A DNA stretch of 64,000 nt from an uncultured Bacteroides sp. (GTDB lineage Bacteria > Bacteroidota > Bacteroidia > Bacteroidales > Bacteroidaceae): assembly GCA_900544075.1 (NCBI GenBank), contig UQTJ01000015.1, forward strand, positions 1 to 64,000, given 5' to 3'. The notes beneath the pieces were generated by a model, which was not told where the DNA came from, did no database searches, and was given only the letters and a program-made list of their open reading frames with translations. Position 1 is the first letter of the stretch. The number at the start of each line of letters is the position of its first letter. Made by a program: the position numbers and the translations under genes. Below, piece after piece: positions 35,117 to 44,882 of this stretch.

Positions 35117-37276
35117 TTAATCTTCATTCTTTTCTTGCTCCTCAAATTCCTTCATCAGCTTATTCTGAACATCTGTTGGAACAAGTTCGTAACTTGCAAA
35201 CTTCATAATGAACGAAGCACGTCCTCCGGTCAATGAGCTTAAAGCAGTAGAATAGTTGGACATTTCCTTCAAAGGCACTTTAGCTGCAAGTTTTTCGTAT
35301 CCCTTTTCACTGCTCATACCCATAATCATACCGCGGCGTCCCTGCATATCGCTCATCACATCACCAAGCTTGTCGCTCGGAACGAATACTTCCACATCAT
35401 AGATAGGTTCCAGAATCTTAGGACCAGCATTCTTGAATGCTTCGCTGAAAGCATTACGTCCGGCAAGCATGAACGAAATTTCATTTGAGTCAACCGGATG
35501 CATCTTTCCGTCATATACGATAACACGTACATCGCGTGCATACGAACCTGTCAGAGGTCCCTGCTCCATACGGCTCATGATACCTTTAAGGATGGCAGGC
35601 ATAAATCTTGTGTCGATAGCTCCACCAACAACACTGTTGATGAATACCAACTTACCGCCCCATTCCAAATCAACGGTTTCAGTACTCTTCACATTAATCT
35701 TGAATTCCTGACCATTGAATTTATATACTTCAGGAGTAGGCATACCTTCGTAATATGGTTCCACGATAAGATGAACTTCACCGAACTGTCCTGCACCACC
35801 CGACTGTTTCTTATGTCTATAGTCGGCACGAGCAGCCTTAGTAATAGTTTCTCTGTAAGGAATCTTTGGTTCCATAAACTGTACTGCAAGCTTCTCATTA
35901 TTCTCAAGACGCCATTTCAGTGTACGCAAATGGAACTCACCCTGACCATGAACAAGAATCTGCTTCAATTCCTTAGACTGTTCAACAACCCATGTCGGGT
36001 CTTCCTCACGCATACGGTTAAGGATAGCCATCATCTTTTCAGTATCAGCCTCGTTTTCAGGCTTGATGGCTCTTGTATATTTTGGATTAGGATACTTGAT
36101 GAAATTAAATCTGTTTTCACAATCCTTGCTGTTCAGCGTATTACCGGTCTTGACATCTTTCAACTTCACTGTACAACCTATATCACCGGCTCTCAGTTCT
36201 TCCACCTTTTCACGGTTAGCACCGGCACAAACATAAAGCTGAGCCATACGTTCCTTAGAACCACGGTCGGCATTATTCAGGTCGTCACCTTCGTGAACCA
36301 CACCACTCATCACCTTGAAGTACTGTACATCGCCGATATGTGGTTCAACGGCAGTCTTGAAGAAATAAAGTGAAGTAGGAGCATCAGCCACAGGAGGCAC
36401 AGGAACACCACGTGTGTTGTGAACCACAGGCATTTCATCAACGAAAGGCACCACGTTACCAAGGAATTCCATCAGACGGCGAACACCCATGTCTTTACCT
36501 GCACACACGCAGAACACAGGGAACATACCTCTTGCAGCCAATCCCTTACGGATACCTTCGCGCATTTCGTCTTCTGTGAGCGATTCAGATTCGAAGAATT
36601 TCTCCATAAGAGTTTCGTCATGTTCGGCAGCAGCCTCAACAAGTCTCTTATGCCATTCCATAGCCTTTTCCATTTCTTCAGCCGGAACAGGTTCGATAGT
36701 AGGAGCACCACCTTCAGGTCCCCACGAATATTTTTTCATTAAAAGTACATCAATCAACGAATTGAAGTCCGGACCTGTACTGATAGGATACTGAACCGGA
36801 ACAACTTTAGAACCATAATTCTCAGTCAACTGTTCGAGCACTTTATCGAAATCGCAGTTAGGCGAGTCAAGCTGGTTAACGAGGAAGATAACCGGTTTAC
36901 CCAACTTTTCTGTGTAACGGAAGTGATTCTGAGTACCCACTTCAGGTCCATACTGACCGTTTAGAAGCAACACGGCTGTATCTGTTACGTTTAGCGCAGT
37001 CATTGCAGCTCCAACGAAGTCATCACTACCCGGACAGTCTATGATATTAAGTTTTTTACCATTCCACTCCACATGATAAACGGTAGAGAATACAGAGTAA
37101 CCATACTCCTGCTCTACCGGGAAATAATCGCTGACAGTGTTCTTGGCAGTAATTCTGCCGCGACGTTTTATAATACCACTCTCAAAGAGCAAAGCTTCAG
37201 TGAGGGTGGTTTTACCTGAGCCATCATTGCCAAGAAGTGCAATGTTTTTGATTTCGTTAGTCTGATATACTTTCAT
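35117..37276 (-). CDS. fusA2: EF-G2-type elongation factor lacking the catalytic His
   Basis: A 719-residue EF-G paralogue with all five domains: P-loop GNDGSGKTTLTE, domain II, domain III (GQGEFHLRTLKWRLEN), domain IV (GGAGQFGEVHLIVEPY and INSVVGGAID), domain V. The switch II motif, DTPGHVDF in canonical EF-G, reads DCPGSDDF, so the His needed for GTP hydrolysis is Ser 84; the NKxD motif is NQLD. Work on Bacteroides thetaiotaomicron describes an EF-G2 without GTPase activity that supports translation under carbon limitation and gut colonisation, under control of the Cur regulator. This protein has the expected sequence signature. The normal fusA is not in the window. Its 450-bp upstream region is long enough for regulation. 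Confidence 0.85.
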   Translation of the reverse strand: MKVYQTNEIKNIALLGNDGSGKTTLTEALLFESGIIKRRGRITAKNTVSDYFPVEQEYGYSVFSTVYHVEWNGKKLNIIDCPGSDDFVGAAMTALNVTDTAVLLLNGQYGPEVGTQNHFRYTEKLGKPVIFLVNQLDSPNCDFDKVLEQLTENYGSKVVPVQYPISTGPDFNSLIDVLLMKKYSWGPEGGAPTIEPVPAEEMEKAMEWHKRLVEAAAEHDETLMEKFFESESLTEDEMREGIRKGLAARGMFPVFCVCAGKDMGVRRLMEFLGNVVPFVDEMPVVHNTRGVPVPPVADAPTSLYFFKTAVEPHIGDVQYFKVMSGVVHEGDDLNNADRGSKERMAQLYVCAGANREKVEELRAGDIGCTVKLKDVKTGNTLNSKDCENRFNFIKYPNPKYTRAIKPENEADTEKMMAILNRMREEDPTWVVEQSKELKQILVHGQGEFHLRTLKWRLENNEKLAVQFMEPKIPYRETITKAARADYRHKKQSGGAGQFGEVHLIVEPYYEGMPTPEVYKFNGQEFKINVKSTETVDLEWGGKLVFINSVVGGAIDTRFMPAILKGIMSRMEQGPLTGSYARDVRVIVYDGKMHPVDSNEISFMLAGRNAFSEAFKNAGPKILEPIYDVEVFVPSDKLGDVMSDMQGRRGMIMGMSSEKGYEKLAAKVPLKEMSNYSTALSSLTGGRASFIMKFASYELVPTDVQNKLMKEFEEQEKNED

Positions 37277-37542
37277 GGTATCTTAGATTAAAAAATTAAT
37301 AAATGATGGATATGCGTTTCATATCTCATTTTTAAGTTGCCGCAAAATAGAAATTAATGTTCAGAAATCCAACTGTTACATTCGTGTTACTAAACTATGT
37401 TTTCCGACACATTATGCAATATAATGCTTTAAATCACACGGTTAGAATGATTTTCAGCCAGATAAAGATAAAAAAAACGCCAATAGAAAAAGTTTGCCCG
37501 TACAAGGCATGAAAACATTTTCATCGAAACAAAATCTATATA

Positions 37543-37630
37543 TACAACTTATATATATATAAATACAGATTATGTTTTTATATATACAAGTTATATTTAT
37601 AAATACAAAGCTTATATTTACAGATTATGT
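37543..37630. repeat. A+T-rich direct repeat with about 21-bp period
   Basis: TACA boxes start at 37543, 37564, 37585, 37604 and 37619 (steps 21, 21, 19, 15), each followed by TTATAT- or GATTATGT-like sequence; the words ACAGATTATGTT occur twice. It is imperfect, and low complexity explains some of it. Confidence 0.45.
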
Positions 37631-37703
37631 TCTGTCTTTTGCAAGAATATATACCTAAAGATACCTCTTTTCTCTTAATCAATTATTTGAATCAGAAATT
37701 TCG

Positions 37704-37711
37704 TACCTTTG
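37704..37711 (+). promoter_or_regulatory. -7 promoter box for hemW
   Basis: TACCTTTG matches TAnnTTTG 28 bp before the ATG at 37740. The nearest TTTG is 14 bp away rather than 19. Confidence 0.6.
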
Positions 37712-37739
37712 CAAAAGACATAAATCAAGATTGAGAAAA

Positions 37740-38870
37740 ATGGCTGGAATATACATACATATACCGTTCTGCAAAAGAAGATGCATATACTGCGACTTCT
37801 TCTCTACTACGGCTTCTGAAAAGAAAAACGAATATATCAAAGCTCTGTGCAAGGAAATTGCCGGAAGAAGGAACTACCTGGAGGGTGAAGTCATAGATAC
37901 TGTTTACTTCGGAGGCGGAACACCTTCACAACTGGAGAAAGAGGATTTCATAAACATATTCAGAACCATATATGACAACTACAGCGTCAACCCCAAAGCA
38001 GAAATAACAATCGAGGCAAATCCTGATGACCTGACAGACGAATATGTAGAAATGCTCTCCACTCTACCTTTCAACCGTCTGAGTATGGGAATACAGACCT
38101 TCAACGATGATATCCTTTCTCTTCTGAAAAGACGGCACAATGCTCAGCAGGCAATAAATGCTTTTCGCAGATGCCGAAATGCAGGATTCCGGAATATCAG
38201 CATCGACCTTATGTACGGACTCCCCGGTGAAAGTATGGATACATGGAACAAAGATCTTGACAATGCTATCTCGCTGGCACCGGAACATATCTCGGCCTAC
38301 CATCTTATATATGAAGAAGGAACTGTACTCTACAAACTGAGAGAAGAGAACAAGGTGAGTGAGGCTGATGAGGATTTGAGCAATTCACTGTTTGAAACAC
38401 TCATCTCGCGTCTGAAAGAAAACGGATATGTGCATTATGAGATCTCAAATTTCTGCCGTCCCGGAATGCACTCACGACATAACTCAAGCTACTGGACAGG
38501 GATAAAGTATTTGGGATGCGGACCGTCTGCACATTCATACGACGGACATTCAAGACAGTGGAACATTTCATCACTGGATAAATATATAGAAGGCATAAAT
38601 TCCGGCACAAACATTTCTGAAATCGAAGAGCTGGAGATCTACACCCGTTACAATGATTTCGTTATTACGACTATCCGTACCGTATGGGGGATGCCATTGG
38701 AAAAACTTAAAGCAGAATATGGAAACGAATTGTATGAGTATTGCCTTAAGATGGCTCGCCCGCATATCAATCAGGGAACACTCGAAATAAAAGACAACAC
38801 CCTGAAGCTGACACCAAACGGTATTTTCATTTCTGACGGTATAATGAGTGACATGCTGTGGGTGGAATAA
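37740..38870 (+). CDS. hemW: Radical SAM heme chaperone HemW
   Basis: I choose the ATG at 37740; an upstream TTG adds only three residues. The 376-residue protein begins MAGIYIHIPFCKRRCIYCDF, with the radical SAM Cys at 11, 15 and 18 in the CxxxCxxC motif plus the HemN-like extra residue pattern (CDF rather than CDC-type). YFGGGTPSQL, IEANPDDLT, RLSMGIQTF and DLMYGLPGE are typical. HemW members are often annotated as oxygen-independent coproporphyrinogen III oxidase but act in heme trafficking. It converges with glmM. Confidence 0.9.
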   Translation: MAGIYIHIPFCKRRCIYCDFFSTTASEKKNEYIKALCKEIAGRRNYLEGEVIDTVYFGGGTPSQLEKEDFINIFRTIYDNYSVNPKAEITIEANPDDLTDEYVEMLSTLPFNRLSMGIQTFNDDILSLLKRRHNAQQAINAFRRCRNAGFRNISIDLMYGLPGESMDTWNKDLDNAISLAPEHISAYHLIYEEGTVLYKLREENKVSEADEDLSNSLFETLISRLKENGYVHYEISNFCRPGMHSRHNSSYWTGIKYLGCGPSAHSYDGHSRQWNISSLDKYIEGINSGTNISEIEELEIYTRYNDFVITTIRTVWGMPLEKLKAEYGNELYEYCLKMARPHINQGTLEIKDNTLKLTPNGIFISDGIMSDMLWVE

Positions 38871-38883
38871 AACAAGAAATAAA

Positions 38884-38933
38884 AAATGCTCCCCCGATTA
38901 TATCCAGCGCGGACATCAATCAAGGGAGCATTT
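38884..38933. terminator. Convergent hemW/glmM terminator
   Basis: A 10-bp stem AAATGCTCCC / GGGAGCATTT closes a 30-nt loop between the two convergent stops. Confidence 0.6.
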
Positions 38934-38953
38934 ACTATATGTAGTGATTAGGA

Positions 38954-40342
38954 TTACTTAGCCAGACTGTACACTATATCCATTATCTGCTTGCCAAGTT
39001 CATCGGCAGCCTCCATAGTAGAAGCTTCAGAGTAAACACGGATGATAGGCTCAGTATTACTCTTACGCAAGTGAACCCACTTGTCAGGGAAGTCAATCTT
39101 AACACCGTCGATGTCGTTGATTTCTTCGTTCTTGTACATTTCCTTCACCTTTACAAGGATAGCATCAACATCTGTTTCAGGAGTAAGGTCGATACGGTTC
39201 TTTGCAATGAAATATTCAGGATATGTAGCACGGAGTTCAGTTACTTTCTTGCCTTCGTGTGCAAGGTGAGTAAGGAACAATGCTATACCAACAAGAGCGT
39301 CGCGTCCGTAGTGTGATTCAGGATAGATAACTCCACCGTTACCTTCACCACCGATTACGGCGTTTGTAGCCTTCATCTTAGTTACTACATTCACTTCACC
39401 TACTGCCGATGCATTGTATTCCATACCATATTTGCGAGTAACATCGCGCAAAGCACGAGTTGAGCTAAGGTTTGAAACTGTATTTCCAGGAGTGTGTTTC
39501 AATACATAGTCAGCAACAGTTACGAGTGTGTATTCCTCACCGTACATAGAACCATCTTCGCTGATGATAGCCAGACGGTCAACGTCAGGGTCAACTACGA
39601 AAGCAACATCATTTCCACCCTTCTTCATAAGTCCCATTATGTCAGTAAGGTTCTTTTCAAGAGGTTCAGGATTGTGCTGGAAGTCACCTGTAGGGTCACA
39701 ATAAAGTTTTTCTACATGCTGAACACCCAACTGTTCGAGCAACTGAGGAAGGATGATACCACCTACAGAGTTAACACAGTCGATAGCCACACGGAAGTTA
39801 GCCTTACGGATAGCCTCAACGTCTACAAGCTTCAAAGCCAATACGCTGTCGATGTGACGCTGATTGTATGTATTGTTTTCTGTATATTTACCGATATTGT
39901 CAATGTCAGCAAAAGTAAATTCTTCAGCTTCAGCAATACGCAATACTTCGTTACCTTCTGCCGCATTCAGGAATTCTCCGTGTTCGTTCAGAAGTTTCAG
40001 AGCGTTCCACTGTCTTGGATTATGACTTGCAGTAAGGATAATACCACCGCATGCACCTTCCATAGTAACAGCAAGTTCTGTAGTAGGAGTAGAAGCAAGA
40101 CCGATATTAACAACATCGAATCCCATACCCATAAGAGTACCGCAAACTACGTTCTTTACCATTTCGCCTGAGATACGTGCATCGCGTCCTACAACAATCT
40201 TGTTGCTCTTTACAGTTGTAGTCTTACGAATCAGCGTAGCATAAGCTGATGTAAACTTCACAATGTCCAACGGATTAAGTCCTTCACCGGCCTGGCCACC
40301 TATAGTACCACGAATACCGGAAATTGATTTGATTAAAGTCAT
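38954..40342 (-). CDS. glmM: Phosphoglucosamine mutase
   Basis: A 462-residue alpha-D-phosphohexomutase. ISGIRGTIGG opens domain 1, TASHNPRQWNALKLLN carries the phosphoserine (Ser in TASHNP), DPDVDRLAI binds the metal, and GEGNGGVIYPESHYGRDALVG is the sugar-binding loop; RKSNTEPIIRVYSEA binds phosphate. Bacteroidales annotate this branch as GlmM, making glucosamine-1-phosphate for cell wall and LPS; phosphomannomutase activity cannot be excluded. It is followed in transcription order after the DUF4827 gene with a 7-bp gap. Confidence 0.88.
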   Translation of the reverse strand: MTLIKSISGIRGTIGGQAGEGLNPLDIVKFTSAYATLIRKTTTVKSNKIVVGRDARISGEMVKNVVCGTLMGMGFDVVNIGLASTPTTELAVTMEGACGGIILTASHNPRQWNALKLLNEHGEFLNAAEGNEVLRIAEAEEFTFADIDNIGKYTENNTYNQRHIDSVLALKLVDVEAIRKANFRVAIDCVNSVGGIILPQLLEQLGVQHVEKLYCDPTGDFQHNPEPLEKNLTDIMGLMKKGGNDVAFVVDPDVDRLAIISEDGSMYGEEYTLVTVADYVLKHTPGNTVSNLSSTRALRDVTRKYGMEYNASAVGEVNVVTKMKATNAVIGGEGNGGVIYPESHYGRDALVGIALFLTHLAHEGKKVTELRATYPEYFIAKNRIDLTPETDVDAILVKVKEMYKNEEINDIDGVKIDFPDKWVHLRKSNTEPIIRVYSEASTMEAADELGKQIMDIVYSLAK

Positions 40343-40349
40343 AGATATA

Positions 40350-41015
40350 TTAATTTAGGTCATAAGTTATTTCATAATAACAAGGATATACATATTGTGT
40401 AGCCAATGATGTTCCTTCGCTATGAGGAACAATCAGTCTTACACGAGCAATTTTGTCTGACGGTGGGGCTGAAATATAAGATTTCATCTTCAGATATGCA
40501 AAAGGTACAAGCCATCCGTTTGGAACGGCAGAAGTTGAATAAGCTGTGTACATCGCACTTTGAGCCTGATCTGTAAAAGATGCAGAATATGATGAAGAAG
40601 AACCAACCGTAAGCAAGAAATTCTCCGAGTAAGTAGCATAAGGATAGTACTTGTTTGTAGCCAACGTATCTCCTGCTGAAATAGACATATCAGGAACATC
40701 CTTAATACAGATTTCTATAAAACGGGAAGAAATATTATATCTGCCTTCTTCCAGAATCTTACCATCCCCACGATACTGTATATTCATATACACACCGCTT
40801 TTGTCGAAGAGTACGAACTCATTCTCAGCAGTCATTGTATCATTCTCTATAAATTCTTTTTCAGAGATAACCTTTATATCTTTTTCCAAGATAAACCTGT
40901 TGATGGCATCAGCCTCTTCTTCCTTCATTTCAGCATAAGTCTTTCCGTTGTTACAACTCTGAAGTCCGAAAGACAATGTATATATCAATACCGATAAATA
41001 GAATAGTTTCTTCAT
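40350..41015 (-). CDS. DUF4827-family lipoprotein
   Basis: A 221-residue lipoprotein (lipobox GLQSC, Cys 21). YAEMKEEEADAINRFILEKDIKVISEKEF and VPNGWLVPFAYL look like the FKBP-related DUF4827 family of Bacteroidales, which is commonly next to glmM and nrnA; that family assignment is from memory of pattern and context. A Ser/Thr/Ala-rich stretch (about 138-165) interrupts the domain. Role unknown; co-transcribed with glmM. Confidence 0.75.
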   Translation of the reverse strand: MKKLFYLSVLIYTLSFGLQSCNNGKTYAEMKEEEADAINRFILEKDIKVISEKEFIENDTMTAENEFVLFDKSGVYMNIQYRGDGKILEEGRYNISSRFIEICIKDVPDMSISAGDTLATNKYYPYATYSENFLLTVGSSSSYSASFTDQAQSAMYTAYSTSAVPNGWLVPFAYLKMKSYISAPPSDKIARVRLIVPHSEGTSLATQYVYPCYYEITYDLN

Positions 41016-41115
41016 TATTTTAAAAATTTACAGGGCAAAATTAATAAAACTATTTTTATCCCCACACTTAATTAGTCGATGTAATAGTTAATTTTGTAGA
41101 AAAATACGCTATAAA

Positions 41116-42153
41116 TCAGTTCTTAAGCAGCAAATCCTCGTATTTCACAAGCGCCTGTTTAAACAATTCAATAGCCTCATCCATAGTGCCATAGAATTCT
41201 CCGCCGGATGCATTCAGGTGTCCGCCACCGTTGAAAAACTCTGTTGCAACCTTGTTGCAAGGGAAGTTTCCAACCGAACGCAATGAAACTTTTATCATAT
41301 TCTTCTCAGTATCTTCACGCAGGAAAACAGAGAAACATATACCTTTCATCTGAAGAGGAATGTTTACGAACCCTTCGGTATCTCCCTTCACATACTGGAA
41401 TTTCTTCTGTTCGTCCTTGGTAAGCCATATCAGTGCCGAACGGAACTGATGGAATACTTCCATCTTATCATAAAGCACATAACCCATCAGGCGAAGACGG
41501 CCTTCGGAATATGTATTGAACACCTTACGGTAGATATCATCCTTGTCTATACCTTTTGAAAGCAGTTCACTTATGATGAAGTATATTTCACGGTCGTTAG
41601 AATTGTATGTAAATCCGCCCGTATCTGTCATCATTCCGGTGTAGATACACTGTGCACCTTCGTATGTAATATCGTCAAAACATCCAAGACGGCATATCAG
41701 TCGGAAAACAAGTTCAGATGTTGACGATATGTTAGGATGCGAAATTGTAACCTTACAGAATGGCTCAGGATTGAGATGATGGTCTATCATAACCTTGCGT
41801 GCCTGCGATTCAGCCACCGGTTTTGCCACAGCGTCAATTCTTGACAATGCATTGAAGTCAAGACAGCATATCACGTCTGCCTCAGCTATAAGTTTGTCGG
41901 CAAACTCGGCATACTTGTCATATCTTATTATATCCTTTGCTCCCGGCATCCACTGCAGGAACTCTGGGAAAGCATTCGGAACTATCACATGCACGTTTTT
42001 CTCCATTCCCTGCAGGAAATGACATAGCCCCAACGATGAGCCGAGAGCGTCACCGTCAGGCGAAACATGTGTTACTATAACTATTTTGTCAGCCTTTTCG
42101 AAATAGGTTTCTACCTTGTCAATGTTCGCTTGTAAGATAATCTTTGACAGCAT
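41116..42153 (-). CDS. nrnA: DHH/DHHA1 nanoRNase / PAP phosphatase
   Basis: A 345-residue NrnA-type protein. VTHVSPDGDALGSSLGL, CLDFN and MIDHHLNPEPF are the DHH metal-binding motifs; TGGFTYNSND follows; NGGGHLNASGGEF is the DHHA1 substrate motif. Family members degrade 2-5-nt RNAs and dephosphorylate pAp. It has its own promoter and lies upstream of the DUF4827-glmM pair. Confidence 0.93.
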   Translation of the reverse strand: MLSKIILQANIDKVETYFEKADKIVIVTHVSPDGDALGSSLGLCHFLQGMEKNVHVIVPNAFPEFLQWMPGAKDIIRYDKYAEFADKLIAEADVICCLDFNALSRIDAVAKPVAESQARKVMIDHHLNPEPFCKVTISHPNISSTSELVFRLICRLGCFDDITYEGAQCIYTGMMTDTGGFTYNSNDREIYFIISELLSKGIDKDDIYRKVFNTYSEGRLRLMGYVLYDKMEVFHQFRSALIWLTKDEQKKFQYVKGDTEGFVNIPLQMKGICFSVFLREDTEKNMIKVSLRSVGNFPCNKVATEFFNGGGHLNASGGEFYGTMDEAIELFKQALVKYEDLLLKN

Positions 42154-42180
42154 ATTTGATTGTTTGTGTTAAATTGTTGG

Positions 42181-42188
42181 CAAATGTA
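42181..42188 (-). promoter_or_regulatory. -7 promoter box for nrnA
   Basis: TACATTTG on the minus strand fits TAnnTTTG, 27 bp before the nrnA ATG; the -33 position reads TCTG. Confidence 0.55.
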
Positions 42189-42203
42189 CTCTTTTTTTTC
42201 TAT

Positions 42204-44189
42204 TTACAGAAGTATTCTAAAAGAAGCTTGAGCGGATTTTTCTGTGTATTTTATGTTAAGCTTCTCACATTCGTCTTTCAGAAACCCCCGATACCTTTCG
42301 CTCACGGTTTCATCTATAATCACATTCTTTATATCAAACAGTCCGGACAGCCCTGTAATACTACCACTGAAGCCCCTGCTTATATATACATAGTCCAAAG
42401 TAGCAAGTTTTGTCTTTCCGGTAATACGGACATCTTTCCAATGCGGAGATTTCATTACCCCTATCCTGATTCCGTTTATCTCATGCAGTCCGTTTTCCGA
42501 TGCAAGGACTTCAAGTTCCCTGTTATTTCTTATATATAAATCGGAACGGGCAAAAAACAGCGATGGAGCATCTTCTGTACGGATTTTATAAACCTCAACC
42601 ACTATTATCAGACAAGATACAGAAAGAATTCTTATAAGTCCGGCAGGGGTTTTCTTTTTGAGAAAGACATATAGCAGGCATAAAAGAACAAAGGCAAACA
42701 GCACCTGAATCTGATTGAAATAGAGTGAGGTTATCTGCGCTCCCTCCAGACTATGAACAAACTGCATTGAACCGTTAAGAATCTTTGTCACCACTTCTAA
42801 AAGCCATATACACAAATCTCCCACTACAGGAATAAATGAACAGACAAGAGAAGCTATCGTAAGCGATAGTATGCACAATGCCAAAACACCTACTACAAGA
42901 TTTGCCATCAGGAAATATGTAGGGAAAGTACCGAAATAATATAGTATAAGAGGTAAGGTACCAAGCTGAGCTGCCAATGAAACAGACATTGCATTCCATA
43001 TATAATGTACAAGCCTGTTACTGCTCTTTATCCATACGGAAATGACCGGATAAAAAAGAATGATGGAAAGCACTGCCACGAACGACAGTTGAAAACTTAT
43101 ATCGAAAAGATACATAGGATTGTAAAGCAACATTATAAATGCGGTAAGCGACAGAGAAAAGAATCCGCAAAAACCGTTCTCCACCACAACAGAGGCTACA
43201 AGATAAAGCGTACACATAGTCACAGCCCTTACCACCGAAGGACTCAGCCCGGATATAAAAGCAAATATCCACAAAGCCACTGCAACAACTACAGACTGGA
43301 TTGCTTTACCACCCTTCAGTTTCCTCAAAGGCCACAACAGAAAATAAAGGATACAAGACAATATACCGACATGCAATCCTGACAAAGCCAGTACATGACT
43401 CGTTCCTGCCCCACTGTAAACAGCTTTCAGTTCCGGAGTGAGCTCGCTCTTGTCGCCTATTGTCAATGCAGAAACCACAGCCAATTCATCATCGTCCATA
43501 TCCCAACTTCTGAACATGGCGGAAACTGCATCTCTACATCTTAAAGCCATATGCTTTAATGAATTAGGTTCTTCCACTTTGATACCTTTCCAATTACCGG
43601 AAAAAGCCAAAGCCGTACCCGATATTCCTTTGTTGAAAAGATATCCGGCATAATCGAAGCCCATAAACTCTATATCCGAAACAGGTCGGGAAATAGAAGT
43701 ATGAAATACTATTTTATCACCACATCGTGGAATATAGGATAATGAATCAGGAATAAAATATAACAGGATATTACGATTGACATAATGCCGTCCGATACTG
43801 TCTGAGGCAGATGGAATACAATATTCAACCTTCACTTCCGAACACAAAGTCTTGCCCCTCACTTCCGGAGTAGCCTCTACTACCCCGTAATAACATAAAG
43901 ATCTCTCATGCCACTCATATTCTATACTGTTTTTCTTCTGAACAATCAGCATTCCGCCAAGTAGAAAGAAACAAACAGAGGCTATAAATCCGAAAGAATA
44001 ATTCAGAGTGAATTTTCTGAATTTAATTACTGCCGACAAAAGCAACGGTAAAATGACACCACAAATAATAATAAGTAAAGACCGTACAGATACGTCCGGC
44101 AGAAATCTGTCGAAGAAAAAAATTCCGGCTGCCATGAAAACTGTCAACCGGAATAATGGATAACTCACCAAATAGGACTTTTTCTCCAA
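42204..44189 (-). CDS. ComEC/Rec2-family membrane protein, degenerate C-terminus
   Basis: A 661-residue protein with about 10-12 membrane segments. N-terminal TMs are followed by an OB-like DUF4131 region (about 70-200), then the competence core (VVSALTIGDKSELTPELKAVYSGAGTSHVLALSGLHVGIL, landmark GTSHVLALSGLHVG; GLSPSVVRAVTM; FDISFQLSFVAVLSII). ComEC proteins form the inner-membrane DNA channel in natural transformation. The usual C-terminal metallo-beta-lactamase-like domain is reduced to about 110 residues with no HxHxDH motif, so nuclease function there is unlikely. It starts 9 bp after rpe in the same direction. Confidence 0.87.
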   Translation of the reverse strand: MEKKSYLVSYPLFRLTVFMAAGIFFFDRFLPDVSVRSLLIIICGVILPLLLSAVIKFRKFTLNYSFGFIASVCFFLLGGMLIVQKKNSIEYEWHERSLCYYGVVEATPEVRGKTLCSEVKVEYCIPSASDSIGRHYVNRNILLYFIPDSLSYIPRCGDKIVFHTSISRPVSDIEFMGFDYAGYLFNKGISGTALAFSGNWKGIKVEEPNSLKHMALRCRDAVSAMFRSWDMDDDELAVVSALTIGDKSELTPELKAVYSGAGTSHVLALSGLHVGILSCILYFLLWPLRKLKGGKAIQSVVVAVALWIFAFISGLSPSVVRAVTMCTLYLVASVVVENGFCGFFSLSLTAFIMLLYNPMYLFDISFQLSFVAVLSIILFYPVISVWIKSSNRLVHYIWNAMSVSLAAQLGTLPLILYYFGTFPTYFLMANLVVGVLALCILSLTIASLVCSFIPVVGDLCIWLLEVVTKILNGSMQFVHSLEGAQITSLYFNQIQVLFAFVLLCLLYVFLKKKTPAGLIRILSVSCLIIVVEVYKIRTEDAPSLFFARSDLYIRNNRELEVLASENGLHEINGIRIGVMKSPHWKDVRITGKTKLATLDYVYISRGFSGSITGLSGLFDIKNVIIDETVSERYRGFLKDECEKLNIKYTEKSAQASFRILL

Positions 44190-44198
44190 TCTGAGTAA

Positions 44199-44852
44199 TT
44201 ATAAGTTTTTCATTTTATGAATCATGTCTATCATATCCGGAGCATTGAAAATGGCATTTCCTGCCACAAGAACATCAGCACCTGCATCAACAAGCTGTTT
44301 ACCGGTTTCCAAATTTACACCGCCATCGACTTCTATCAGTGCGTTGGACCCGGTTTCTTCGATAAGTTTCTTCAACTGGCGAACCTTGTTCAAAGTGTTT
44401 GGGATGAATTTCTGTCCGCCGAAACCCGGATTTACACTCATCAGAAGCACCATATCGAGGTCGGCAATGATATCACTTAATACAGCAACCGGAGTAGCCG
44501 GATTAAGTGTGACGCCGGCTTTCATGCCGTTACCCTTAATCATTTGCACCACGCGATGCAGATGCGGACAAGTCTCATAGTGTACATTCATCATCATTGA
44601 GCCTAAAGCCTTCACTTCCTTTATAAACTTTTCAGGCTGTACAATCATAAGATGAACATCAAGAGGCTTGTTGCAAAGCTTGGCTACATACTCCAGTACC
44701 GGAAATCCGAATGAAATATTAGGAACGAACACACCGTCCATAATATCTATATGCAACCAGTCCGCCTCACTGCGGTTTATCTTGTCCAAATCATCTTTAA
44801 GACAACCGAAATCGGCCGACAGCAAAGATGGAGAAATCAAAACTTTATTCAT
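44199..44852 (-). CDS. rpe: Ribulose-phosphate 3-epimerase
   Basis: A 217-residue TIM barrel of typical length: ISPSLLSADFG, WLHIDIMDGVFVPNISFG (first catalytic Asp and metal His), DVHLMIVQPEKF, LLMSVNPGFGGQKFIP and LIEVDGGVNLETG (second catalytic Asp). It interconverts ribulose-5-phosphate and xylulose-5-phosphate, which also serves the use of xylose from the xylan locus. Confidence 0.96.
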   Translation of the reverse strand: MNKVLISPSLLSADFGCLKDDLDKINRSEADWLHIDIMDGVFVPNISFGFPVLEYVAKLCNKPLDVHLMIVQPEKFIKEVKALGSMMMNVHYETCPHLHRVVQMIKGNGMKAGVTLNPATPVAVLSDIIADLDMVLLMSVNPGFGGQKFIPNTLNKVRQLKKLIEETGSNALIEVDGGVNLETGKQLVDAGADVLVAGNAIFNAPDMIDMIHKMKNL

Positions 44853-44882
44853 TTCAGAACTGTTATAATATTAGTATAAGAA

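Larger units (their letters stand above)
37277..37739. other. 463-bp divergent intergenic region, fusA2 / hemW
   Basis: No gene is supported. The fusA2 side (37277-37500) has a weak minus-strand TATTTTG (one base short of TAnnTTTG) near 37345 and no operator I can name. The hemW side holds the A+T-rich 21-bp repeat at 37543-37630 and the hemW -7 box. Confidence 0.6.
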
